Assembly (NCBI GenBank): GCA_000497125.2
Contig: CM035321.1
Location: 896,001-960,000 of the forward strand
From: Spironucleus salmonicida
Lineage: Eukaryota; Fornicata; Diplomonadida; Hexamitidae
Reading direction: 5' to 3'
DNA length: 64,000 nucleotides
The notes beneath the pieces were generated by a model, which was not told the DNA's origin, searched no databases, and saw only the letters and a list, made by a program, of their open reading frames with translations. Both the position numbers and the translations under genes were made by a program. Below, in pieces: positions 12,813-24,458 of the stretch (positions within the stretch are counted from its first letter, which is position 1; each line of letters opens with the position of its first letter).

Positions 12813-13595
12813 TCATTCATAATATCTACCAGTCGTAGTAATAGTTGATGTTTTTTGAACTCCTTTTTACTTATTGCTCCAATTTCTTTGAGCCCTTTCT
12901 TAGGGAGCTCCTTAAATTGACCATCTAGCCTAGTATTTATGAAAATTACTTACTGGGTCAGCTTTCCTCTTCTTTTTCTCAGAAAGCGTATACTAGTTTG
13001 GGCCCAGTAACCCATTAATTCGTGTGTGCCCTGTCGTTCTTAGGGTAGATTAATATGTAGATTGATATGATTACTTTGGTTAATAATGTGACTCTTCATC
13101 AGAAGAACTAGATTCTAATAGCTACTATCTTAATAAATCTTCTTTTGCCATTCTAATAGGTTTTTTATCCACTGGTTTTCTCGTTTGTTTTTTAAATACT
13201 GGAACATATTAGTCAGAATCATCTGACTCAATGGACTATTAAGGATGTTATCTTTATGTATTTCTTGATTAATTCTGGTGCGGGTTTTCTGAATACATTC
13301 TAGCAAATTTCGTATCATCTGATATCTCTTCATCCTCAGAAGTTTCGTTTATATCTTTGCCTTGCTATAATTTCGGCGGCGATGGTGTATCATTAGAAGA
13401 TTTCTTATATATTTGTTCATCTTCTGATTCTTCGTAGTAATCGTTAGTAAATTTATTTTATTATGGCTTTTCAGGTTCTTATTTGAGTCTAGCCATGACA
13501 TCTTTCTATAAGGCCATTACTTACTCATCTGGAAGATCTGGAAATCCCATTTCTTCTAAATAACGGCGTATAGTTTGTAGATCAAGATCTGACAT
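12813..13595 (-). CDS. HYLS1-like basal-body/centriole protein
   Basis: 260 codons. N-terminal helix LDLQTIRRYLEEMGFPDLPD followed by an acidic Ser/Asp/Glu-rich middle. Near the C-terminus KKRKADPVSNHKYQARW followed by a second W in a basic context resembles the HYLS1 box (DPV...Y...W, then R.L.W). HYLS1 is incorporated into centrioles and needed for cilia, and a flagellate would need it. The middle (RKPVDKKPIRMAKEDLL) also fits the basic linker of HYLS1. Similarity is motif-level only. The spacing in the box is one residue shorter than I expect for animal HYLS1. Confidence 0.55.
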
Positions 13596-13723
13596 TTAGA
13601 ATTTAGAAATAAATTTAATAATAATAATAAATATATAATAACAATATTTTTTGTTTTAAAGAAATATACTAAATTGGATCCAATTACAAAATAATAATCT
13701 GATGAACCACTCCCCAATCTACA

Positions 13724-16700
13724 ATGTATTGGAATTCAAAAACTTAACCTTTAACCCCTTTGCCTAAATCACCACTGTGCTTATCAATTCATGACTCTGA
13801 CGAGTCAATTTTATTCTCTGGCTTCTTTTATAAGAGACATCCGTTTTTTAAATCTTCTTATACTACACGATTATTAATTTTTACACCTACTCGCCTCGTT
13901 TGGGCAGATGGTGAGGATGATTAGGTAGTACCTAAAAGATCTTTTAGACGAAGTAGAATCAATGCTGTTAAATTAGCCTGTGGTCCTAAATTCCTTCCTG
14001 GGTTATCAATCTAAATTGATGAAAAATATTTTATTTTTACTCACGATGATCCATTAAAAATAGACAAATTAACAAATTTTGTTGTAAATTACATAGGAAT
14101 GGCCGAAGATTGGCCTAGCTTTGACTGTTATATACCCTAGCGTCCAATTATTAAAATTGGAGTTACTGTTCCAGGTGAAAGAACACAATACCCCGAAGTT
14201 GCCTATCGTTCAAACCCTGTATTCACGCCCTCATAAATTGCTTTATGTAGGGGCTCGAGAGTTTTCTGTTAAGGGCTTGTTTATTTAAATAAATAGCGAT
14301 GTAGAATGCTCATTACAAATGAATTAATACAAATCTGCGATGATACTGGAGACATTTTACTCAAATGCACTCCACTTGAAGTCTAATCTATATTAATTAA
14401 TCAATAACCAGTAGCTATTAATTCATTAGAATTTAATAATCAAAGAGATTTGTAAATTGATGTATCTGGTGAAATATTCAATATTATCAATGATCCATAA
14501 AGTTAATGTTAATGGAATGGTGCTTTAGCATCTTTTCTAGGGGTTCTTCCAAGTTTAGATTGTATTAAAAATATTGAACAGTATGCTGAAAATGAAGATC
14601 AATATTTCCAAATTTTTGAAGATATTAATAGAAACGACAATATTAAATAACGTGTTAAAAACGAAAAGAATGAAGATTCATAAAGTAGTGATGATGACTA
14701 CGTTATGTTTTAAGGAGAAGGTGAAGACGGAATATCAGAAGAAGAAAATGAAATAGTAGATGTTCTGATTCATGATATTGTAGAAGACGAAAATGTGGTT
14801 ACCACTAGTGAGTAGGAAAGTGCAAACAGTAGTGCTATGAACAAGAGCCTTGTTGAGCATATTTAAAAGAATACACGTATGAGTTTCCATGCTAGTGGTG
14901 CGAGAAAAAGTAAAACTAAGTAAGAGAAAATGCAAAAAATGCAAAATAAATTATAAAAGAAAGAAAGAGAGTATATAAAATAGGTTCAAGAGTAAATTCA
15001 ATAATTGAATAAAGAAATTGATAATCAATCTACTGATTCATTTGAACAATCAAATACACCAGAGTTGGATATTTAAGAGCTGTAAGACAAGGCTGTTAAG
15101 TATTCTTTGTAATCTTTAACAAAAGTTTTAGATCATGCGGACTATTAAGACGATCCAGAACTTAATACTTGGGATTTATTGGTCCCATTTTTTGAAGAAT
15201 ATGAACTAGAGCCCGACCATCTCACGTTAATAGATGAAGCTGCTCAAGTTCGTCGTAAAGTATTATTCGAATATGCAAAATAACTATCCGTAAATGAATC
15301 AGACTTATCAGTGACTATTGGAACTATTCCAGAGCCATTTGGCGATTTGCTTGAATTTATAGATAAAATAGTAATTTCCACACCAAAGACTATTGATCCT
15401 TCATCTCTTTGTATAGCTTTTCCTGCCTCTGATGTAATTTCAGAGCGTGCAAAATATGTCAGGCATGAACTTTTAGACTAATTTAATGAAAATTGCGCGA
15501 TGTATGGTGAATTAATAGATTTCCTTAAAGCATTTTTAAATTTAGAGTATGACCACAGAAATGATAACCAGGAGCGTTATTTACTGTTACCCCCAGAGTT
15601 TATTATAAATTTGAAATTACACAAATATATACCAACCTATCTTAAATATCATCCATAACCAGATGTTCTTACGGCATTATAAACTTATAAAATTATTTTT
15701 TGGTATTCTGAAAATTTAGGATGTACGCTAGCACAGAGTTTGAGAAAACTAATTGCCTAAGAAACACTATTATCAGTTAATAATTCATCCCATTGTGTCA
15801 GAGATGCCGCTATTTAATTTCTGCAAGATGGTGATATGTTCGATGTAAATGAAGCGGAACAATTTATTCAGGAACTTAGTTCTTATTCAACATAGAGAAA
15901 ATAATAATTCTTCGCTTCTTTGGACGCTGAAAATTCGACATTTTTTGGTCAGAACTTACACATTTTTGGTGCTAACGAGCGAGTTAGGAGGGCTGGTAAG
16001 ATAGTTGTTTAGGCGTTAGTGGGAAGATTGGAGGCAAGAATTATCAGACAGTATTTCTACTTCATAACAGGCAATATAGATATTGGATTTGATTTCTAAG
16101 AAGCTGAAAAATTCGTAAGCTACTGCGAAGGAAGCTACTGTGAAATTCTTTGCCAACCACATAAAATCCATATAAATTAGGTTTGTAGAGGTGTGATTAA
16201 GGAAATTTACGAAGGTTACGTACAGATGGTCAAGGGCTTGGAGAATAGAAATGTAAGCCAGTTCGTCAAGTTTGATCTTAACGGAAAGAAGTGGGAGCGC
16301 AGAGGCCTATTTATGCGTTACGAAAACCAGTTTTTCAAGCAGCGTGGCTGCTGCGTAGAGCGTGTAACTGGCTCGCGCCCCGATGAAGAGCTCCCAGCGC
16401 GCCAGTTCCTGTTTTTCTTCGGGTAAACATGCTGGATTTGCCGAATTCTCGAGGGCCCTAAGATAGCACTCCTATGCCAGCTGAAAATAGAACGGGAAGG
16501 TGACAGATTCGAGATTAGTATGAAAGGCAAGCCGCTGCTGATATGTGAGATGTAGGAGGAGGTGTGGAAGATAGACGGCGAGACCAGGGCCGAGATCCCA
16601 GCTTCGGTCAATCTTCTGCAACTTCTCTTCGCATTCTGCTACGAGAAGTTCACGTAGGAGGCCGTACGAGACATGAATCCGACGTAGTTCAGACTATTTA

Positions 16701-16873
16701 CATTGGACTCGCCCCTGGACCATCAGGGCGCTGAGTACCGCGTGCACGCCGATGCGGAAGAAGAGGGCCTACTCACGTTCTGCCAGGAACTGAAGGCCAG
16801 GCAGATCATCCGCTCGGCTGACGAGATTGACGCTTGTTTGGAAGTGTTTAAAGACGTGGATGGTCTGGATTGA
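13724..16873 (+). CDS. Large protein with PH-like N-terminus
   Basis: 1049 codons, uninterrupted except by TAA/TAG. Residues about 28-125 (ILFSGFFYKRHPFF...LLIFTPTRLVWAD...PGLSIQID...FIFTHDDPLK) have the strand pattern of a PH domain: a hydrophobic strand, K-R-x-F, tryptophan-rich strand and final helix. An acidic linker (330-390) and a Lys/Gln coiled coil (about 395-430) follow. The C-terminal 600 residues are unrecognised. Base composition changes inside the gene: AT-rich up to about 16.1 kb, GC-rich afterwards with GC-ending codons, as if two segments of different history were joined. Membrane recruitment through the PH-like part is inferred. Confidence 0.65.
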
Positions 16874-17113
16874 GCGAGTTGATATTTTTATTTTGAAAAT
16901 TTTAATTTTGGGCAGGAAGTAACGTTTCGTTTCATGGAATATAAAAATAAGTAATTTTTCGTCTAATTTTAGAATTTTGATAAGAAAAGGTGTAGCTAGG
17001 CAACAAATTCAGATAATGGCGGTGTTATATCACTTTATTTTGCAGAATTAACGAAACAAATAAAGCAGTTGCTGCGTGTCATTAATTAAATAGAAAGAAA
17101 CCCATAAATCAAC

Positions 17114-17671
17114 TCAATGCGTCATGCACATTCTCTTTTTCGCAGTTTTCGAGCCATTTGCCTGTTCCTATTGCCTAATTGCTTTCACGACGTCCTCAAA
17201 AACCTGTGCAATGTTAATATTGTCCTTGGCTGATGTTTCGATGTATTAACATTTCCATTCTTCAGCAAGTTTTTCTGCCTCTTCTCTTTGGACTTCACGG
17301 TCCTCTATATCACATTTATTACCAACAAGAACCATAGGAACTTGGTCTTTTTCTTTGATTCTTAGGGCCTATTCTCTGAGTTTCTTTGTTTCATCAAAAG
17401 ATGAAGCTGAGTTAACTGCAAAAACAATGATGAAACCGTTTCCTGTTTTCATATAAGAATCACGCAGAGATGAAAATTCTTCCTATCCTGCGGTGTCAAG
17501 AATATCAAGCATAACTGCTTCACCATCGACATCTAACTATTTTCTATAAAAATCTTCAATGGTGGGATCATATCTCTTGATAAATTTACCTTGCACGAAT
17601 CTGACTGTAATGCAAGATTTACCAACTCCTCCTGAGCCAACTACGACTACTTTATGTGTAGAATCTGACAT
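17114..17671 (-). CDS. Ras-type small GTPase
   Basis: 185 codons. All G-boxes are present: GSGGVGKS (12-19), effector loop [13 protein letters not shown] (32-44, the Ras/Rap form), DTAGQE (59-64), NKCD and ETSAK. The catalytic Gln63 (Ras Q61) is encoded by TAG at 17483-17485. The C-terminus [11 protein letters not shown] is a polybasic stretch ending in a CaaX-like Cys-Met-Thr-His, implying prenylation and membrane anchoring. Length and loops are those of Ras/Rap rather than Rab, Rho or Arf. Giardia is generally described as lacking true Ras, so this is notable if the diplomonad assignment holds. Confidence 0.93.
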
Positions 17672-17679
17672 ATCGTAGT

Positions 17680-17686
17680 GGAGTGG
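17680..17686 (-). promoter_or_regulatory. CCACTCC block before the Ras-type gene
   Basis: On the minus strand CCACTCC lies 8 bases before the ATG (17671). The same block precedes the starts at 19851, 40429 and, as CCACTCT, 63714. Inferred core promoter or initiator element. Confidence 0.4.
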
Positions 17687-18458
17687 GAAATTAACTCTAA
17701 TATAACTGTATAAGAATGTTAATATATTTTTATGACGTATTTAATAATAAGAGAAGTATAATCAATCATTGCTTATATATGCCTTACCATAAATCAAACA
17801 ACTCCTAAAACACAAAATCAAATACTACCGAATTTTTGGTTAGTTTCTAAATTTTTGTCCAGCATGGATAAATAAAAAGTTCTGTGAATAGTTCTCTAGA
17901 AAACACCACACCATTTTATGAGAATGATATTTCTTCAATATCAGTTTCATATAATTTTAAAAATTAATCCGTATTAGGAAAGCTTGTAATAACCTCTGGT
18001 ATTAATATTTCGGAATGATGCTTGACTTAATTAATTTATATATTTTATTACATAATGACTTTGAACCATTGATAAATAAATCTTCTAACCTTGAAATTAA
18101 TCAGATATTCAAGATAAATATATAACTATGTATCAGGGGCCAATATATGAAACTTAATTCTATAATTTTTAAACTATTTTACATTATATAATAGCTTTTA
18201 CTTGAGTGGTATAACATTGTAGACTGTCTCATTAACTAGTAAATTTGTATTTTTATAAGTAATTGGATATTGTTCTTGTAACTATTTTACTACATTTTTA
18301 TTCATTATAATAGTTAAAAATATCAAATTAGAGGTTTAGTAGTTGAAGATTCGTACCTGCTCATTGTATAAAGTAACATCAAAAATTATCATTTACAAAA
18401 CTATTCTCTAATTATAAATAATAATATTACTTTTATTACCGCTCTACTCATTCTAAAA
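17687..18458. other. AT-rich spacer between divergent genes
   Basis: No confident gene. A 62-codon minus frame (17762-17950) is open but AT-driven. The segment should hold the upstream promoter parts of the Ras-type gene and of the gene at 18459. Confidence 0.5.
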
Positions 18459-18881
18459 ATGCAAGACTATGATTGTTTTTTAAGTGCTTTTTATATGATG
18501 CGAGATAAACCTATTGTGCCACTTAATGAGTAGTAAATGTAAGATTTTACTGTTACTTATGACAAATAGTAGGTTAAGTAATAATAAAGTTAACTACTGC
18601 AAGCTTATAAAAAAATTAAAAAACCGTTAAAAAAGTAATCGAAATAAGACGATTTTGATGATTCATTTGACGATTCTGAAGAAAATAGAGGTTAATGTCA
18701 ATCTTTACCAAATGTTGATGCCATTCTTGCTTATAAAGCCAACCCAGATTAGAAATTTGTTTAACTGACGAACTACCAGAATGATGTTTTATCTAGGCGG
18801 GATATCTATCCTCAAATATAGTTTTAAAAAGCAACTGCATTTACCATGGATGAAGAATTCATGTCTGTATTTACATAGTGA
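18459..18881 (+). CDS. Gln/Asp-rich 140-residue protein
   Basis: ATG follows CTAAAA. Soluble, with a Gln-rich segment (VKQQQSQLLQ), a Lys cluster, then an acidic DDFDDSFDDSEE patch near residue 70. Many Gln are TAA/TAG. No domain recognised. The final codons are ACA-TAG-TGA, so the gene ends in Gln before TGA and the stop is embedded in AGTGAATA. Confidence 0.55.
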
Positions 18882-18882
18882 A
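18877..18882 (+). terminator. AGTGAA poly(A)-type signal overlapping a stop
   Basis: AGTGAA contains the TGA of the preceding gene. It matches the Giardia AGTRAA-type signal, where 3' UTRs are very short. The same arrangement occurs at 5993-5998, 29034-29039 and 43904-43909. Confidence 0.45.
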
Positions 18883-19062
18883 TATTTTTATCTACATTTC
18901 ATACGAATTTGCGACACCTGCTTCTGCAAACTTTATCCACCAATTTGCCCCATACACCGATCAAATTTGCTACTTCTGCAAATAAAATTCACATAAATCT
19001 GCTCCAACGACGATTTGATGTCCAAATTCGCGAAAAAATCTTATAAATTTAAAGCATAAAAC

Positions 19063-19827
19063 TCATTACCTCGTATTTAGCTTCGGAGTCAGCATTCGCC
19101 TGCCACTGGAACTTCTGCAGGGCTTAGAACCGCCAATTCCATCTCCCTAAATGCAACATTTTGGCGCGAACGCTGCGATGGGCTAAGCAATTTTGCAGTT
19201 TGCACGTCTTAGCCTATCAGCCTCCATTTGCTAGGAACGAGAGATGCCAATATCGTAAAACATGGGCTTTTCACAGGCGAGGCGGTGCTGAGACATCCGT
19301 AAATCGCGAAGCTGGAGGTCAATCGAGGCGCTGAGCACCTAGCGATAGCGGAGCGAATCCGGCGGCGGGGAGAACATTATTTGCGGAGATTTACACTATA
19401 TACTGAGTATATAAAAATGACCTTCCCAACAACATATCCGACAACCCCGTTTTCGCTAAAAATCAGATCGCCCGCCGCTGCGCTACGCACAACGCATGCT
19501 TAATATCCCCTCGCAAACACTCCAATCTGCCCAGATTCTTAACGCAGCACGCGCTGCTACGGAACCCTTGATTTCGAGTGACGATTTCCTGCACCGCATC
19601 GGCGCGCTGTGCTCCTTAAATTTTGACTAATAAACGCCCCTTGTATCACAAAAAACTTTTTCGGTGCGTCTGAATTCGCTTTTCTTTCCTTTTTTGTCCG
19701 CGGCGAAGCCCGAAAGCTCAGAATCCGGCCTTTCAGAGCGCCCGCTGGCAAACGCTGCAAAGGCCTTCGGCGCGAACTTCCGAAACGCCGCTTCGCGCGC
19801 CGCGCGAACGTCGATTGCGGCGGTCAT
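19063..19827 (-). CDS. Doubtful GC-rich reading frame divergent from the kinase
   Basis: 254 codons without TGA, starting MTAAIDVRAAREAAFRKF. The first ~70 codons show purine-rich first positions and GC third positions like nearby real genes. Beyond about 19620 a second minus frame (19089-19760; GDLIFSENGVVGYVVGKVI) looks better, so the gene may be shifted, spliced or not real. The start lies only 23 bases from the start of the divergent kinase. No family recognised. The stretch 18882-19062 before it is AT-rich with no clear gene. Confidence 0.3.
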
Positions 19828-19840
19828 TTTTTTGCGTTTT

Positions 19841-19847
19841 CCACTCC
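19841..19847 (+). promoter_or_regulatory. CCACTCC block before the Tousled-like kinase
   Basis: CCACTCC ends three bases before ATG 19851, in the context TTTTCCACTCCTAAATG. It lies in the 23-base gap between the kinase and the divergent minus frame. Confidence 0.4.
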
Positions 19848-19850
19848 TAA

Positions 19851-21497
19851 ATGGACAAAACGCCGCAGCCCAGCGCCTCCAAGCGGGCGCAGCGGCAGTC
19901 GCTGGTTAACGAGATCCGCGAGCGGCTGGAAAACGGCGATTCGCGCGCGGAGATCCTGTCGCTCTACGACGCGCACCAGCACACGTACCTCTCGAAGCTC
20001 ATCGCGCAGCTGCAGGAGGAGAATACGACCGAGGCGCCTGCAGCGCCCAGAACGGGCCATATTGCGCCTAAAATCGACAAATTCCTGCGCCTGAAGACCT
20101 CGCCGGACGCGCTGATTTCGTCCATGCGCGAACAGATCCAGCAGCTGAAGGGCGAAAACGGTACTTTGCGTGCCCAGCTAATTTCAATTCAAAATCAATT
20201 TTCCACTCCTAATTAGCTTTTGAACAAAATTAACCTCGCGTTGCGCCTGCACGAGTTTGAGGCGCAGGAAATCGCGAGCCGCTACGCGAATTCGCGCCAG
20301 TTCGATCCGATTCAGCCGAATTCCCCTTCCTAAAAAGAACTGGAAAACCAAAATGAAATTCGCGATTAGGAGGCGTTTTTGCAGACCGCAAAATTGCAGC
20401 TCGAGGCCGAGACGACGAAGAGCGGAAAGCTGGCGCTGCAGCTTCACATAGGCAGCCTGAACGAGCGTCTGGTGGGCCTGCGGCGCCTGCATTTCCAGCT
20501 CGTCGAGAGCTCCGAAATCGCACAAATCGACATAAAACGCTACAAGAATCTGACCGTAAACAACAGTTTCCGCAGCTTCAATTTGCCGTGTTTTTACCCA
20601 ACTTTTCCGCTCCAGCAGCACCCGCTCCGCTCCTCGTTTCCAATCCAATTTCCGCCCCAAACGCCGCAGTTTCTGCTGCTGCGGAAGCTCGGCAGCGGCG
20701 GTTTTTCGTCCGTTTTCAAGGCCTTCAACCTGCAAAAATCGACGTTTTCGGCGCTCAAAATTTCGACTTTTGGAGCGGAAACACACAAGAAACTCACTAC
20801 CCGGGAAGCCGAGATTCACAAAAAACTGGCCCATAAGAACGTTCTTCAAGTACACCAAATTTTGAAATTCGATACCGAAATTGCGATCGAAATGGAGATC
20901 TGCGACGGCCTTTCGCTGCACGAATTCATCTGCCTGGCGGTCCGGAGGTGCCAGTACCAGGAGAAGCTGACGCAAAACGAGGCCGTTTCGATCATTTTGC
21001 AGATCTCGGAGGCGCTCGTTTACCTGCACCGCCAGGGCGTCGTTCACAACGACATCAGCCTCATGAATATCCTGCAGAGCGCCGGCGCGTGGAAGCTCGC
21101 AGATTTCACGCTCGCGAAAGAGGCGTTTGCTGAGTCGCCTGTCACGACGCTGGGCATGACGTGCCCCTATGCCGCGCCTGAGCGCTTCAGGCGCGTTTTC
21201 AGCGCCAAAAGCGACGTCTACTCGCTAGGCGTCGTCGGTTTCCTGCTCCTGACGGGCTACATCGAGTTCTTCAATCGGGTCGGAAAGATGCTTTAAATGG
21301 GCCAGCAGGGGCCTGACATCGCCAGTGGGGCGCGGGACTACTTCAAAATGCACGGGAGCGTTCTGTGCGATTCTGGGGACGAGCTGCGGGAGCTCATTTG
21401 CGCCATGCTGGGCGAGGACGCAGCGGCCCGGCCAACGGCGATGGAGGTCAGCCAGCGCCTCGAAGGGCTCGTGAAGGGCAAGAAAGTGCGGCGCTGA
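19851..21497 (+). CDS. Tousled-like Ser/Thr kinase with altered catalytic motifs
   Basis: 548 codons. N-terminal ~220 residues are coiled-coil (LVNEIRERLENGD, QEEN, ELENQNEIRDQEAFLQ), as in Tousled-like kinases, which oligomerise through such a region and act on histone chaperones in S phase. The kinase domain runs from about 270: GSGGFS loop, SALKIS (catalytic Lys near 301), REAEIHKKLAHKN, HND at 399-401 (instead of HRD), DFT at 418-420 (instead of DFG), PYAAPE and DVYSLG. Key Lys and both Asp are kept. Loss of the HRD Arg and DFG Gly suggests altered regulation or weak activity. GC-rich throughout, unlike neighbours. The 3' end overlaps the convergent gene by 50 bases. Confidence 0.8.
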
Positions 21498-23268
21498 GGT
21501 GAGACTTTTCTGTGGTGGAGTGGAAAATAGTTAATATTATATATTAATAAGTAGTAGATACCAGTCCAATTAAAATTGCGATTGTGAAAATCGTCAAAAG
21601 GCTGAATTTTTCGACTGAGAAGGGCTGCGATTTCGCGCAATTGCTGTTCATGTGGTTCAACTGTCTCTGCTCGGCGCTGCAGAAGTAGATATTGCACATT
21701 TTTCCAGATGAAAATTTGACACTCATTATTTTATCTGAATAGCGTTTTTACTTTACTCGCGAAATGACAAAATTTGCGTTCTGGATACACGTAGAATAAA
21801 CGAAAATCGCGTCCGTCACGAAGTACAATTCAACATTTTTGGCAGCAAAACTAACGTCGGAAATCGCTTTTAAAATTATATCAACTTTTCGCCCAATGAA
21901 TTGAAGCGAAATTGTTATATCAGTTATTTTCGGCTTATTTTCTTCTACTTCCTGTGACACAACGAGTAAATCCTGGCTGTACGATAACCACACTTTGATT
22001 TATTCCGTAATGTGTTGTCCCCAGAGTTCTGAGCTTTAAATTACGTACTGATATGATCCGTGCTTGCCGTTCACGGTGCCCACAAAATGCGGTACGAACC
22101 GGATTCCCACCTTCTGGCAGACGTAGATCGACAGACCACTAAAGCGCTCTAGCGCGCCCCGGTTGTCCGCTATGTGCGTCTCGTATATGTTCTCATACAG
22201 CGGCTGGAACGTGTCCTTAGCACCACGGATCGTCACGTACGTGCGAAGGACCTGGAACGAAAGCAGCTCCAGCAACGCCCCCGATACGATCCCGCCAGCA
22301 CCAATTACGTCCAGTTGCACATCCTGGCGGGTAAAATCACTAACCATGGCAGTCTTCTAGATCGCCAGCATGTCCGTTATCCCGTTGCCGAGGCCATGTG
22401 TCCCGTGACGGAACTGGTTCTTGACCAAAATCGAGCTTTGGAGCGCACTCAAAACCTGATCGAACCGTGCACTGCGATCCTAGAGCTGCAGTTGGAACCG
22501 AACCAATAATGGGAACCCGCTACCGATGAAACCAGTGCCCCCTATACCCTGGGGACCCATGCCGATCGGCACTGCCACAAAGCAGCTCTAGCTTGACGTT
22601 TAAGGGTGGTAGTTGGATGAAATATGGCAAAATTGCAGCGAGTTGAACTACAGCATGGAGGTGGTATCTAACGCGGAGCCAACGATGAGGACGTTGCTGT
22701 TTTTCAGTTTCTAGCTCTCAAAATCATAATAGCGCTGCTGGGGCGTTGTGGATTGTTTTAGCAGGTCTCTGTAGCCCCTCATGCTTGTCTGAATCTATTC
22801 GATTGTCTGCACTCTAGAAAATTCCAAATTCGCACCTTAGTAGAAGTCGTTCGTTCTATCATAAAGTGTAATTTCTTTGTCCTAAGGTGCCTAGCTTTCG
22901 CAGTTAATCATGGGAAGCAAAATAACGTCATTATCTTGAATTACTACCTTTCTGAGTTCGTCAAAGTATTGGTCGGTCGTTGCAGCAATTGGTAATAGTA
23001 CTTAAATTATTTGCTAATACTCCTTTACTATTGTTTTAATAGAATTTAAGATAACATTTAAATACTCTTAGGAGTCACCAACAATGATAAGTCTCTTAAT
23101 ATTCTATTACGAATAATCTTGTTACAACCATGGCGAAGCTATAGTTGAAGTAAATACGGAACCTTAAGATTACAACCAATCTTAGTTTATCTACGGATAC
23201 TTGTAAGTATAAAATTCAATCATTGACGGAGAACAGTATCCAAATAACGTGCTTAGTTGTATAATCAT
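21448..23268 (-). CDS. Unknown 606-residue protein with C-terminal membrane span
   Basis: Continuous if TAA/TAG are Gln; the standard code breaks it into five pieces. The N-terminal third is AT-rich, the middle GC-rich (HGTHGLGNGITDML, RQDVQLDVIGAGGIVSGALLELL). A hydrophobic span (FSLLTIFTIAILIGLV) lies near residue 565, close to the end, as in tail-anchored proteins. The middle has alternating strand/helix character like a von Willebrand A or Sec23/24 trunk, but no diagnostic motif, so no family is claimed. The true end may lie before 21497, since the last ~16 codons overlap the kinase gene tail to tail. Confidence 0.6.
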
Positions 23269-24045
23269 TTATGTACTTTACCCAACATAATCGCAAAGTA
23301 TATAATACTATATATATAAACTTTTATTGTAGGTGATAATTTTTACTTATAACTAAAGTTAAAGTTAGATATCAGTTTTTCAACTTAATATATTATATAG
23401 AGTCCTATTTTTTTATCGTATAGGCCAAAAAAAATATTTATATATTTGTAAATACTCTTATTTTAGTATTAATATGAAACATATTTAAAAAGTACTAATA
23501 TAATTGATATAAGTTTATTTTAATTAATTAGTTTCTTCGAGCCGAAGTTAAAAAAATAATGTATAGAAATAAGTAATTTAATTCTAGATACTGACTCAAT
23601 AATAGAGTTACATAAATAAAAGGCATGCTAAACATTAAGTTTAAATAAAAAACTTAGCTGTTAATTTAAAGTTAATCGCGTGAAACTACATTGGATGTAG
23701 AAATTATTTTATATTAATCAGTATTATTCAATATAAATTTTAATTATTACAATAATCTGTATCCTGAAGTAGGCAGGAATAATATTGAGTGTGTATATAA
23801 TAACTTTTATTGTTTATTTCATAAGCATATCAATAATAGTTTATTATGCCTAACTATGCTGCTGCAGCTAGAACTAAATGTTTAAAGCAAAAAAAAATTT
23901 ACTTATGAATATATATACTTCGATTAGTATGAATTATATCATTCAGTACATAGTTAAAAAGAATAATTGTTAAAACATGACTCATTTTATTCATTATATG
24001 TAAACGATATAATAAATATATTTTATTTTTACCATTCCTTTTAAA
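23269..24045. other. AT-rich spacer between divergent genes
   Basis: About 780 bases of AT-rich sequence. It holds a short GC-richer patch near 23860 with no usable frame. Confidence 0.6.
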
Positions 24046-24408
24046 ATGACCTAAAAAGAGAAAGTCCCGAAATTCAGCACAGATTTCCATGTGAAACTCT
24101 ACAATTAGATAACACGTTAAATAATGAAGCAATGTTTCATGATTAAAAAGAGCACCAAGCAGCTTAACAATTGTAATTACGCAGAACGGACTCAGCTCCA
24201 AACTACACTTGCCTTGGCCAAAAAGAAGAAGAACGAAATGCAAGAAAAGCTCATATTAGAGAATCAGAAATTTATTAAATTGATGACAGAAAAAATGGCA
24301 GAGTTCGAGGAGAAAAACAGTGAAAATATTGTTCAGTTGCGAGAGGAATTTGCACAAATTTTGAAACGGGAGACCGAGCGTATAAATGAGGCAGGTTTGA
24401 TTAAGTGA
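24046..24408 (+). CDS. Small coiled-coil protein, 120 residues
   Basis: ATG follows CCTTTTAAA. From residue 45 to the end the sequence is charged heptads (LALAKKKKNEMQEKL, MAEFEEKNSENIVQLREEF), a single long coiled coil. An internal ATG at 24124 is in frame but the upstream codons look equally real. Ends AAG-TGA. It converges on the aminotransferase with 50 bases between stops. Role unknown. Confidence 0.6.
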
Positions 24409-24458
24409 GAGAAATTATAACCGCTCAATTTTGGTTCTTCGAGCAATAATAGAAAGTC

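Noticed and set aside
20184-21047. 287-residue minus frame opposite the Tousled-like kinase
   Set aside because: Shadow of the kinase; Arg/Leu/Gln-rich with no motifs, while the plus strand has a full kinase domain.
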